In this document: in pieces, positions 1 through 7,461 of the stretch | Numbering within the stretch: the stretch's first letter is position 1 | Layout of the letters: every line of letters starts with the position of its first letter | NCBI GenBank assembly: GCA_902766265.1 | Contig: CACXCY010000048.1 | Coordinates: 1 to 9,203 of the forward strand | DNA: 9,203 nt | Origin: an uncultured Bacteroidota bacterium | GTDB taxonomy: Bacteria; Bacteroidota; Bacteroidia; Bacteroidales; P3 | Direction: 5' to 3' | Position numbers and translations under genes: made by a program | Notes under the pieces: generated by a model | Databases searched by the model: none | What the model was told of the DNA's origin: nothing | What the model saw: only the letters and a program-made list of their open reading frames with translations

Positions 1-1
1 A

Positions 2-808
2 CATTTCAACATATACGGCGACCTACGTTTCACGATGTATGAAGGTAAATTCGACCGCGAAGTGATAGAAGCCGTGGAACATGGGTTACGATTTGAGGAT
101 TACGGCCTGCAAGCCCGTCTCGGCGTGGGCTACAAATTCCACTTCAGCAGGCCAGAGACACGTCTGGCATGGTACCGCCAGCATATCGACAATAGCGTCA
201 CAGATATCACCCAAGTACCCGATTACGTATATGCCACCCATCAGGTAAAATTCAATACTGTTACCTATATAGACACTATCTTCATCTACGACACCTTAAC
301 AAAATACTCGACAAGATTCGACTCTATTGCCATTCTGCGTTCTCGCAAATATGCACAGCAAGCCATCGTCAACCAGAAATCCGACTTCGACCAACACTAC
401 AACAACTACTCACTTGACGACATCCTTAACCGACATCTGCTGCCATACGAGATTGTGTTCTTCGAGATAGGCAAAAATGAGGTCCGCAGCAGCGAATCCA
501 TCAAAATCGCCAAGATGGCTGCCCTCATGAAGGCACTACCCGATTACAGATTCCTTATCATCGGGTCGTCAGATGCAGCCACCGGTTCAGCCGAACACAA
601 TCAAGAGTTGAGTACTTTGCGTAGCGAAGCCGTCTACAAAATCCTGACCAGCGAATACGGCATACGTCCCGCACAGCTGCAACGCATCTATATGGGCGGT
701 ATACGTGACTTCAAGCCCTATGAGCTGAACCGTGCTACGGTCATTATCATGTACCATCCCAAAGTGATTGAGGAGTTCAATAAGCTGAGCGACACTTACG
801 GCAAATAG
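2..808 (+). CDS. OmpA-family outer-membrane protein, 3' part (5' end outside window)
   Basis: The frame is open from the first bases with no stop, so the gene starts upstream; 268 residues are visible before TAG at 806-808. An ATG at 35 lies inside a beta-barrel-like stretch and is probably not the start. Visible residues about 36-50 look like a last amphipathic outer-membrane strand ending in Tyr-Lys-Phe-His-Phe. A linker of about 100 residues follows, then an OmpA-type periplasmic domain (about 149-252) that in this family binds peptidoglycan. Seen: the strand YEIVFFEIG, the GSSDAATGS segment with the expected ligand-binding Asp (about 191), LSTLRSEAV with the expected Arg (about 207), YGI, and NRA near the end. 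GSSD replaces the classic GHTD; an Asp followed shortly by TG is common in Bacteroidota members. Role inferred: outer-membrane protein anchoring the membrane to the cell wall. It is 50 bases upstream of the glycan genes. I see no clear terminator or promoter in the gap, so co-transcription is undecided. Confidence 0.85.
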   Translation, partial: HFNIYGDLRFTMYEGKFDREVIEAVEHGLRFEDYGLQARLGVGYKFHFSRPETRLAWYRQHIDNSVTDITQVPDYVYATHQVKFNTVTYIDTIFIYDTLTKYSTRFDSIAILRSRKYAQQAIVNQKSDFDQHYNNYSLDDILNRHLLPYEIVFFEIGKNEVRSSESIKIAKMAALMKALPDYRFLIIGSSDAATGSAEHNQELSTLRSEAVYKILTSEYGIRPAQLQRIYMGGIRDFKPYELNRATVIIMYHPKVIEEFNKLSDTYGK

Positions 809-858
809 CAATTACAGTCCCCGTCTTTAATCATAGCCCTTCATACGCGGGAGTCGAG

Positions 859-2049
859 ATGAAAATACTGGTTGTCCACAATGACTATGGTCAATACAGC
901 GGCGAGGAAGCCGTAGTGGACCAGTTCATTGCCGACTATCGCGAACACGGCTATATGGTGGAGGTATTTCGTCGGAGTTCCAGTACTAGCCGCAATACAC
1001 TGAGAGGTAAAATCCATGGATTCTTCAGCGGCATATATAGTGTTTCGGGAGTACGCACCATGAAACGCATACTCCTCCAGTACCGTCCCGACGTAGTCCA
1101 CATCCACAACCTCTATCCCTTTATATCCCCCCCGGCTCTCTTTACCTGCCATAAAGCCGAGATTCCGGTGGTGATGACAGTGCACAACTATCGGTTAATG
1201 TGTCCCACTGGACTCTTCCTCCGCGACGGACACCCGTGCGAAGCATGCCTCCAACATCACTCCGAATGGCGGTGCCTATGGCACAACTGCGAGAAATCTT
1301 TGTTGCGCTCGCTGGGTTATGCCGCCAGGAACACTGTGGCACGACAATGGCGCATTTACACACGATGTGTGGACTATTTCTGCTGTCTCACCAACTTTCA
1401 GCAGCGGAAATTGGCAGAATACGGCATTGACACCGAAAAACTGCGAGTATTTCCCAATTACATCAATATCTCCTATCCTCCAGCACATGAAATGGGCAAC
1501 ACCACACAAGAACGTTTTGTGGGCTACGTGGGGCGGCTGAGTTACGAGAAAGGTTACGACTTGTTGTTGGAGATTGCACGTCGACACCCAGAGATACCCT
1601 TTCGCCTGGCAGGAACATTCCGTGAAGGGAATATCATCTGCGACCTGCCAAACGTGACATTATGCGGACCATTGGACAAAGAACACTTGTCAATATTCTA
1701 CCAAGAATCCGCATTTATCGTTATCCCCAGCCGATGCTATGAAGGATTTCCCATGGTACTACTGGAAGCGTCAATCCACAAGAAACCCTGCATAGCGCCC
1801 AACCAGGGGGCGTTCCCTGAACTTATTCATAAAGGCGAAGCCGCCACTGGCTTGCTGTTCGCCCCTGGAGATATAGAAAATTTGGAACAGCAGGTGGTGA
1901 AACTTTGGAACAACCCAGAACAAATCGACCTGTGGGGAGCTAAAGCATACCATAATGTAACCACATACTACAACAAAGCAGTCATTAACGCACAGTGGTT
2001 TGATTTCATAGAGTCAATCGCCATACGGAAACACACACAGAAAACATGA
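859..2049 (+). CDS. GT4-type glycosyltransferase with Cys-rich insert
   Basis: A 396-residue protein, a usual length for GT-B fold GT4 enzymes, which move a sugar from a nucleotide sugar to a lipid-linked or other acceptor at the inner membrane face. The N-terminal Rossmann half starts MKILVVHNDY and carries the acceptor-side segment DVVHIHNLYPF (about 78-88) and TVHNYRLMCP (about 107-116). The C-terminal donor half has GYVGRLSYEKGYD (about 222-234), with R226 and K231 where GT4 enzymes contact the donor diphosphate, and an E-x7-E motif, E295 to E303, in CYEGFPMVLLEA. Odd feature: Cys at 115, 127, 130, 139 and 144 form a compact cluster between the two halves that resembles a metal-binding knuckle. 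The ATG at 859 comes at the start of the first Rossmann strand, so the start is secure. It is the first gene of the glycan run; its TGA overlaps the next ATG by 4 bases. Donor and acceptor sugars cannot be told. Confidence 0.93.
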   Translation: MKILVVHNDYGQYSGEEAVVDQFIADYREHGYMVEVFRRSSSTSRNTLRGKIHGFFSGIYSVSGVRTMKRILLQYRPDVVHIHNLYPFISPPALFTCHKAEIPVVMTVHNYRLMCPTGLFLRDGHPCEACLQHHSEWRCLWHNCEKSLLRSLGYAARNTVARQWRIYTRCVDYFCCLTNFQQRKLAEYGIDTEKLRVFPNYINISYPPAHEMGNTTQERFVGYVGRLSYEKGYDLLLEIARRHPEIPFRLAGTFREGNIICDLPNVTLCGPLDKEHLSIFYQESAFIVIPSRCYEGFPMVLLEASIHKKPCIAPNQGAFPELIHKGEAATGLLFAPGDIENLEQQVVKLWNNPEQIDLWGAKAYHNVTTYYNKAVINAQWFDFIESIAIRKHTQKT

Positions 2050-3149
2050 AACGTGTCGTCATCGATGTCAACTCAGCCATTCCCTATTATGTACGGGGAT
2101 GGGCTTCAGGCATAGGCAACACCACCATATCCCTAGTATCGGCACTGGATAAGATTGACAACCTACCTTTCGAAATACTACTCTATTCCCAGAACACCAA
2201 AGGTGTCAGCGCAAAACGGATGGGCACCCGATTCCCTTGTCGCCATCTATACTACCCATATAGAGAGAAATGGAATCATGCACTAAGCAAGACACCCATT
2301 CGCGAACTTCTCACCGGCTACGACCTTTACCATATTCCCCATAACTTTGACTGGGTGCACTGTGCCGACCGAACCCTCATCACTCTTCACGATGCACTAT
2401 GCTTCAGCTACCCAGAAGCGGAATTAGACCACACTTTCGCACGGAAACATTACCCTAAATTAGCTAAAAAATGTCGGGGAATCATTACTTGCTCCGAGTC
2501 CTCCAAACGTGAGATAATCCAATACATGGATATTCCCGAGAAGAAGATAGACGTTTGTTATTGGGGCATTGACAATACATTGTTCCATCCTGCTGATACA
2601 AAAGACCAACCACTATATAACCAACCCTACTTTCTTGCAGTGTCTTGCAGTCGAGGAAGAAAGAATACCCCCATGCTCCTACGGGCTTATGAAAAGTTTG
2701 CCCGACAAAACCCCAGCCATTATTTAGTAGTGGTGGGTGCAAAAACCATCAGTAGCAACACTCTTTTGCAGACAAATCTTTCTATATCCAAGCGAGTGGT
2801 TTTTCTCAACGATGTTAGTGAACAAACGCTAGTGAACCTATACCAACATGCCACCGCTACATTTTTCCCTTCCCGACACGAGGGTTTTGGCTTGCCAGTG
2901 CTGGAATCAATGGCATGTGGAACGCCTGTTGTCACTTGTCCCAATAGTTCATTGCCTGAAGTTGGAGGAGACGCTGCATTATACATAGACCCTGATGATA
3001 TGGATGGAATGGCTTCTCTCATGGAGCATTTCGAAAACGGCGACTATGATAGGTCCACACTACAGGAACGCTGTCTTTCCCAATCTGCAAAATTCTCACC
3101 GGAGCATTGTGCACAACAAACCATCGACATCTACGAAAAATATCTATAA
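2046..3149 (+). CDS. GT4-type glycosyltransferase (WbdB/MtfB mannosyltransferase-like pattern)
   Basis: A 367-residue GT-B fold enzyme. It starts MKRVVIDVNSAIPYY, with a Gly-rich loop SGIGNTT (about 21-27) typical of this subgroup. YDLYHIPHNFDW (about 92-103) and TLHDALCF (about 113-120) lie in the acceptor half. ITCSESSKREII (about 147-158) precedes the hinge, where many relatives have 'vSxxS'. The donor half has SRGRKN (about 202-207), with R205 and K206 at the diphosphate-contact position, and a clean E-x7-E, E279 to E287, in RHEGFGLPVLESMACGTPVV, followed by SSLPEVGGDAALYIDPDD. This overall pattern is common in O-antigen and capsule enzymes, often mannosyltransferases, but the sugar is inference only. 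The ATG lies in an ATGA overlap with the previous stop, so translation is probably coupled. The next gene starts 5 bases after its TAA. Confidence 0.94.
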   Translation: MKRVVIDVNSAIPYYVRGWASGIGNTTISLVSALDKIDNLPFEILLYSQNTKGVSAKRMGTRFPCRHLYYPYREKWNHALSKTPIRELLTGYDLYHIPHNFDWVHCADRTLITLHDALCFSYPEAELDHTFARKHYPKLAKKCRGIITCSESSKREIIQYMDIPEKKIDVCYWGIDNTLFHPADTKDQPLYNQPYFLAVSCSRGRKNTPMLLRAYEKFARQNPSHYLVVVGAKTISSNTLLQTNLSISKRVVFLNDVSEQTLVNLYQHATATFFPSRHEGFGLPVLESMACGTPVVTCPNSSLPEVGGDAALYIDPDDMDGMASLMEHFENGDYDRSTLQERCLSQSAKFSPEHCAQQTIDIYEKYL

Positions 3150-3154
3150 CGCAC

Positions 3155-4255
3155 ATGACGACCGTATTAGTAGCCATTCCATGCCTTAAAATAGGAGGAA
3201 CAGAGATACAGACACTACGACTTGTCGAAGCCCTGGTACGAGATGGGTATCGTGTGGTAACAGTATGTTACTTTGAATATACCACCCACATGGTGCAGCG
3301 ATTCCAATCTGCAGGCAGTCACGTTGTCTGTCTTTCGGTATATGGCACCAGACCTGCTGGCGCAAAGGCGCAATGGAGATTTCTCAAGGACGGCTTACGC
3401 AGAGTAGTACGCGAATATCATCCCGACATAGCGCATGTGCAGTATATGGCACCTGGGGCAATGCCCATCCTTATTCTTCGCCGATTAGGTGTAAAAACCA
3501 TATTGGCAACATCGCATACCATGTCCGATATTTACAAGAAACTATATCTACTCCATTTTATCCAACGTCGCACATTGCGCGCCTTTACCTGTATCACCCA
3601 GACAGCAGAAAAGAGCTACTTCGATACATCCCAACTGTATACAGAAGACACACAACTGAAGCGACACAACCATTTCACCATTTACAATACGCTACCACCT
3701 AACTACCAAATTACAAAACGCCCTTCCTGCAATCATCCTCTGACAATAGGTTTCGTAGGACGATTGACAGGTATCAAAGGAGCCGATATTGTCATTCCCG
3801 CTTTTGCACAGTTTAAACAGACGCATCCAGACGCAAAACTAAATATTGTAGGCGACGGCGCTCTGAAAGAACAAATGCTGCAACAACAAGCAGAGTTACA
3901 TCTGGAAAACAGCATCGTCTGGACAGGAGAACAGCACCACGAACGGTTGCCACAAATATATCAACAGATGGACATCGTGTGGATTCCTTCACGCAGTGAG
4001 GGATTTGGTCTGACTGCCATTGAAGCTATGGCTAATGGCTGTGTAGTAATAGCATCACATACTGGGGGACTCCCCGAAATCATCAACAATGATAACTTGT
4101 TGTTCACCCCGGATGATATATCTGACCTGCTACAAAAAACAAACAACTGCATACCCATGCTCCATGCCTTGAGCGAGGCGCTGACCAAACGCGCAGAGGA
4201 TTTCCAGTTCGATTCCTATCAGTCCCTCATAACTAACTTATACCACAAACTATAA
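3155..4255 (+). CDS. GT4-type glycosyltransferase
   Basis: A 366-residue GT-B fold enzyme. I chose ATG 3155 because MTTVLVAIPCLKIGGTE begins exactly at the first Rossmann strand and lies 5 bases after the previous stop. An in-frame ATG at 3107 would add 16 unlike residues and overlap the previous gene by 43 bases. Motifs: GGTEIQTLRLVEAL (about 14-27, the Gly-rich loop before the first long helix), DIAHVQYMAPG (about 91-101), GFVGRLTGIKGAD (about 199-211) with R203 and K208 at the donor diphosphate site, IVGDG (about 231-235), and E-x7-E, E282 to E290, in RSEGFGLTAIEAMANG, then TGGLPEII. All key residues are present, so it should be active. It is the third GT4 gene in a row but differs clearly from the other two, so these are not recent duplicates. 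It probably adds one sugar to a lipid-linked intermediate. Donor unknown. Confidence 0.94.
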   Translation: MTTVLVAIPCLKIGGTEIQTLRLVEALVRDGYRVVTVCYFEYTTHMVQRFQSAGSHVVCLSVYGTRPAGAKAQWRFLKDGLRRVVREYHPDIAHVQYMAPGAMPILILRRLGVKTILATSHTMSDIYKKLYLLHFIQRRTLRAFTCITQTAEKSYFDTSQLYTEDTQLKRHNHFTIYNTLPPNYQITKRPSCNHPLTIGFVGRLTGIKGADIVIPAFAQFKQTHPDAKLNIVGDGALKEQMLQQQAELHLENSIVWTGEQHHERLPQIYQQMDIVWIPSRSEGFGLTAIEAMANGCVVIASHTGGLPEIINNDNLLFTPDDISDLLQKTNNCIPMLHALSEALTKRAEDFQFDSYQSLITNLYHKL

Positions 4256-4267
4256 CGCCATACTCAC

Positions 4268-5590
4268 GTGGGCAATATTATCAATATTATAGCATTCCTC
4301 ATCCTGAACGCTACGTTCCTGGTGTTCATGTTCCGCTATAGTGCACGACTGAAGAACCCACTAAACAGCAGCAAATTTCTGCTGCTTGAAGGGCCGGAGA
4401 TGTTTCTCGTCATTCTATTCGCCACCGGTACTTTGGCTCTATCCTCTTCGGGGGGAGGGCAAGGCACAGGTAGTGGTCTCAACTTGCAAGCAATCCGATT
4501 GGCTCTTTTGGAAGCATTATTGGTAATGTCCTATTTCATGGCTTCTCATAAACCTACATGGGGCATCGGCACTATTTCCTATCTTGTCTATATGATATGG
4601 CTGCTATACAGCATGACATACTCTGGAGCTGGACAATACGGATGGCGGTACATACTGAAATACATCTATCCCTTACTCATTATGCTAAGCGCATCTGCCA
4701 TCGTGCGTGATGAGGAGGTCTTTCTAGCCATCTGTGTGTGGACACGACGCGTTGCAGTATGCAGCTTATTTGTATTTTTCTTTCCTTTCGTCAACCGCAT
4801 CATCGGTGGACTTTTCTGGTATGCCACGGCCCTGAGTATACATTATGTTATCATTATATGCATATCATTGGCCCTCTATTTCTTTTATGGGAAAGACATA
4901 AAAGATCTAATCTTGGCAATCATATTTGTATTTCCTTGTATTTTTATGGTACATCGCACAGGTCTATTGGCCACCTTTGGAGCAATTGCAGTATTTTGTT
5001 TCTACAAATATAAGTGGATCTCACTACCATATATTGCGGGAGTTCTTGCTGTCGGTTTAGGCATTGTTTTCTATGTACCCAGTTTCCACAACAAAATGTT
5101 CTGGAAAGATAAAGAAAATACCCTAACTGTAGCAGATCTGCGCGAAGGAAATATCAGCGAAGAAGACATTCGAAACAATGGACGTGAAGCCGTATGGGAA
5201 ATGCTCAAGGAGGAATTCTATTATGGACATGAATTAAAAGGATCTGGCATAGGTAGCTGCCAAAAATTCTTATATGCCAATCCCACCATTGTCAAACAAA
5301 CACATGGTGATTATGTTCAGATGAAATGCGACACGGGCGATATTGGCATGGGATTGTATATACTGATTGCTGTGATGGTTATTGTACACTGCTTCATAGT
5401 GAATGTAAAACCCAGTAATCCAGATTACATAAAATGTTGCGCAATTATAGTGGCTTCGTCACTCGTAGGTAACTATTTTGCCATGTACAGCGACAATGCG
5501 GTAACATATACGATGGCAACCACGGGCTATCCTTTTGGATTCTATGGTGCCATGCTGGGCATGCTTAACAAATACAAATCAACCGTATGA
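4268..5590 (+). CDS. O-antigen polymerase/ligase-like (Wzy/WaaL-type) membrane protein
   Basis: A 440-residue, very hydrophobic protein with about 12 likely membrane helices, including about 5-22, 43-59, 76-92, 98-116, 128-145, 183-207, 212-228, 231-247, 251-270, 361-380, 388-407 and 418-434. A hydrophilic loop (about 271-360) precedes the last helices, the layout of Wzy polymerases and WaaL-type ligases. In that loop NGREAVWEML, GSGIGSCQKF and KQTHGDYVQMKCDTGDIGMG recall the conserved 'R...W', 'G.G...' and 'H...', '..E.G..G' features of the Wzy_C/WaaL group. The family joins or transfers undecaprenyl-diphosphate-linked glycans on the periplasmic side. The start is GTG: an in-frame stop is only 12 bases upstream with no ATG between, and the next ATG (residue 21) would lose most of the first helix. 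Odd: a Gly/Ser-rich run at residues 59-70 between helices. Polymerase and ligase cannot be separated by eye. It lies centrally among transferase genes, and its TGA overlaps the next ATG. Confidence 0.85.
   Translation: MGNIINIIAFLILNATFLVFMFRYSARLKNPLNSSKFLLLEGPEMFLVILFATGTLALSSSGGGQGTGSGLNLQAIRLALLEALLVMSYFMASHKPTWGIGTISYLVYMIWLLYSMTYSGAGQYGWRYILKYIYPLLIMLSASAIVRDEEVFLAICVWTRRVAVCSLFVFFFPFVNRIIGGLFWYATALSIHYVIIICISLALYFFYGKDIKDLILAIIFVFPCIFMVHRTGLLATFGAIAVFCFYKYKWISLPYIAGVLAVGLGIVFYVPSFHNKMFWKDKENTLTVADLREGNISEEDIRNNGREAVWEMLKEEFYYGHELKGSGIGSCQKFLYANPTIVKQTHGDYVQMKCDTGDIGMGLYILIAVMVIVHCFIVNVKPSNPDYIKCCAIIVASSLVGNYFAMYSDNAVTYTMATTGYPFGFYGAMLGMLNKYKSTV
4273..4290 (+). repeat. Perfect 9-bp tandem duplication at the 5' end of the polymerase-like gene
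   Basis: CAATATTAT occurs twice head to tail directly after the GTG start region, encoding Asn-Ile-Ile twice in the first membrane helix. The unit is a multiple of three, so gain or loss of a copy would lengthen or shorten the helix without a frameshift. The unit contains the palindrome AATATT, so a local hairpin near the start codon is possible. Confidence 0.8.
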
Positions 5591-6516
5591 ACTCGCTTAC
5601 AACATCGATAAAAAACAAGCTCAAGAATCAGATGCCCAGATTCTTTGAAAAGCTCCGCCATACCAAATCCAAACTTGCATTACACTGGTGCGCCCGCCCT
5701 GTATATTCATCAGGGGTCACTAGACACAAAAGAAATCCGCAACTAATTGTATCTCTAACCACTTATCCTGCAAGAATACGTCTCGTCGAACAAACCATTC
5801 GTTCCCTACTCCATCAATCACTCCGAGCCGACAGTGTTGTATTATGGCTGAGCGAAGAACAATTCCCTCAAAAAGAAGGGGATCTCCCCGAATCACTGCT
5901 ATTATTAAAAAAGTGTGGACTTGTCATTGACTGGTGCGACAATCTGAAATCATATAAGAAATTAATTCCCTCGTTGCAGAAATATCCTAATGATATTATT
6001 GTGACAGCAGACGATGATATTATTTATTGGCCTAGCTGGCTAAAGGTCCTATATAAGGAGCATCTCCGCCACCCCACCGTTGTAATAACCCATCGATGTC
6101 ACAAAATAATACTTGATCAACATGGAGATCCTCTACCCTACCTACAATGGAAATTAAGCAACAACTGTTCTATCCCATCCTATTCAAACTTTCTTCTTGG
6201 AGGTAGCGGCACTCTATTTACTCCCAATAGCTTATACAAACCCGACATCCTCAATAAATCAATATTTACCAACTTGGCTCCAACAGCTGACGACGTTTGG
6301 TTTTGGGCCATGACAATTTTGAATGGCACACCGATAATGACGTGCCCCCAAAGGAATACCGCTTTTACCGAAAATCCTTGTGTCAACCAATGCGACTCAC
6401 TCATGGTGGTTAACCATAATGGTGGCAACGACCGCCAACTACGCAATGTGCTCGAACACTATCCACAACTCAAAATCCTATTAAAGGAAGAATGGGAGCA
6501 AACACAGATACCATGA
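5587..6516 (+). CDS. Putative GT-A-fold glycosyltransferase of the 'VSLTTYPARI' type
   Basis: A 309-residue protein with no signal peptide. After a basic N-terminal region of about 50 residues, perhaps for membrane contact, comes LIVSLTTYPARI (about 53-64), a hallmark of a family found in bacterial capsule and LPS loci. It is followed by LLHQSLRADSVVLWLSEEQFP (about 74-94, a helix and second strand), KSYKKLIPSLQKYPNDIIVTADDDI (about 121-145), GGSGTLFTP (about 205-213) and TADDVWFW (about 233-240). DDD at 142-144 follows a beta strand and fits the metal- and nucleotide-sugar-binding DxD motif of GT-A enzymes. ADDVWFW fits the acceptor-side acidic segment. Family membership is by recalled motif; reaction and sugars are unknown. 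ATG 5587 lies in the ATGA overlap with the polymerase gene, which supports this start. The C-terminus overlaps the next gene the same way. No defects seen. Confidence 0.82.
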   Translation: MNSLTTSIKNKLKNQMPRFFEKLRHTKSKLALHWCARPVYSSGVTRHKRNPQLIVSLTTYPARIRLVEQTIRSLLHQSLRADSVVLWLSEEQFPQKEGDLPESLLLLKKCGLVIDWCDNLKSYKKLIPSLQKYPNDIIVTADDDIIYWPSWLKVLYKEHLRHPTVVITHRCHKIILDQHGDPLPYLQWKLSNNCSIPSYSNFLLGGSGTLFTPNSLYKPDILNKSIFTNLAPTADDVWFWAMTILNGTPIMTCPQRNTAFTENPCVNQCDSLMVVNHNGGNDRQLRNVLEHYPQLKILLKEEWEQTQIP

Positions 6517-7436
6517 TAAGCATTGTCATCCCTCTTTACAATAAAGAGAGGACTATCGGCAGGGCCGTAACGTCTGTCTTAGCACAGACATACCATGACT
6601 ATACAATCATCATCGTTGACGATGGCTCAACCGACAATAGTGCTTCTATAGTAAATCAACTTAACGACGCTCCCATACGGCTATTCAGCCAATCAAACCA
6701 AGGAGTATCGGCAGCACGAAATAGAGGCATCGCAGAATCTACATCAGAATGGATTGCTTTCTTAGATGCTGATGACGAATGGCATCCGAATCTTCTGGAA
6801 GAATACACACGGCTGGCAACACTATATCCTCAATGTAACGTTGTGGCATCCGCCTACGGATATCGAGATGCTACCGGGAAATACAAGTCACTAACATTGA
6901 ACCGCCTTCCTTTTGAAGGAACCAATGGAATATTATCCAATTATTTTGATGTCGCTGCGCACTCAAATCCCCCCATCTGCTCCAGCAGCATCATGGTAAG
7001 GAAACAATCGTTACTTGCCATAGGAGGATTTCCCACAGGCATACGACAAGGCGAAGATTTGCTTACATGGGCAAAGCTGGCCATTCACAACCAGATTGCC
7101 TACACGACACAGTGCCTATCAACCTTCTACCCTGAACGAGTCTCATATTATGGGCAACCATCGCGCATTCCCGAATCAAATGATCCGGTCGGATATGAGC
7201 TGGAGACGTTGCTAAACAATCATCCCAACATATCAGGACTAAGATCCTACGTCGGTCATTGGCATAAAATGCGCGCCTCAATATTTCTACGGCTGCCAGG
7301 ATACCGCTCTCACGCGACGAACGAAATAACGCAAGCCATGCGATACCTGTCAGACCATAGAAAATTACATTTATACAAGTCATTGCTACTACTACCCTAT
7401 AAGATTCGCATGAAACTGTTTGAAACGATAGGTTGA
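6513..7436 (+). CDS. Family 2 (GT2) glycosyltransferase
   Basis: A 307-residue GT-A fold enzyme. I chose ATG 6513 because MISIVIPLYNKERTI is the classic GT2 N-terminus and the codon forms an ATGA overlap with the previous stop, as at two other junctions here. An in-frame ATG at 6492 would add seven unlike residues. Motifs in the 307-residue numbering: IIVDDGSTDNS (about 33-43, nucleotide-binding strand and loop), QSNQGVSAARNRGI (about 60-73), WIAFLDADDEW (about 80-90) with the metal-binding DxD at 85-87, and GEDLLTWAKLA (about 180-190), where ED is the probable catalytic-base region of inverting GT2 enzymes. A variable basic, partly hydrophobic C-terminal tail (about 245-307) may contact the membrane. 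It probably adds one sugar to the lipid-linked glycan. Which sugar is not visible. Complete, with all expected motifs. Confidence 0.94.
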   Translation: MISIVIPLYNKERTIGRAVTSVLAQTYHDYTIIIVDDGSTDNSASIVNQLNDAPIRLFSQSNQGVSAARNRGIAESTSEWIAFLDADDEWHPNLLEEYTRLATLYPQCNVVASAYGYRDATGKYKSLTLNRLPFEGTNGILSNYFDVAAHSNPPICSSSIMVRKQSLLAIGGFPTGIRQGEDLLTWAKLAIHNQIAYTTQCLSTFYPERVSYYGQPSRIPESNDPVGYELETLLNNHPNISGLRSYVGHWHKMRASIFLRLPGYRSHATNEITQAMRYLSDHRKLHLYKSLLLLPYKIRMKLFETIG

Positions 7437-7461
7437 CCGCCTATTCAATTCCTACCACCCA

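Noticed and set aside
809..858. Promoter or terminator between the OmpA gene and the first transferase
   Set aside because: No convincing stem-loop with T-run and no Bacteroides-type -33/-7 pair could be seen in these 50 bases.
587..1363. Minus-strand open frames opposite the OmpA and first GT4 genes, and similar ones elsewhere
   Set aside because: They have no recognisable domains, no start signals, and lie fully opposite well-supported genes.
3107..3154. Upstream ATG at 3107 as the start of the third GT4 gene
   Set aside because: It adds 16 residues unlike any GT4 N-terminus and overlaps the previous coding sequence by 43 bases. ATG 3155 starts exactly at the first Rossmann strand.
859..4255. 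Three adjacent GT4 genes as a recent tandem duplication
   Set aside because: The proteins share only family-level motifs (E-x7-E, the Arg/Lys donor site) and differ in their other segments; no long nucleotide repeat is seen.
6492..6512. Upstream ATG at 6492 as the start of the GT2 gene
   Set aside because: It adds seven polar residues before the classic MISIVIPLYN start. ATG 6513 forms the same ATGA overlap seen at two other junctions.
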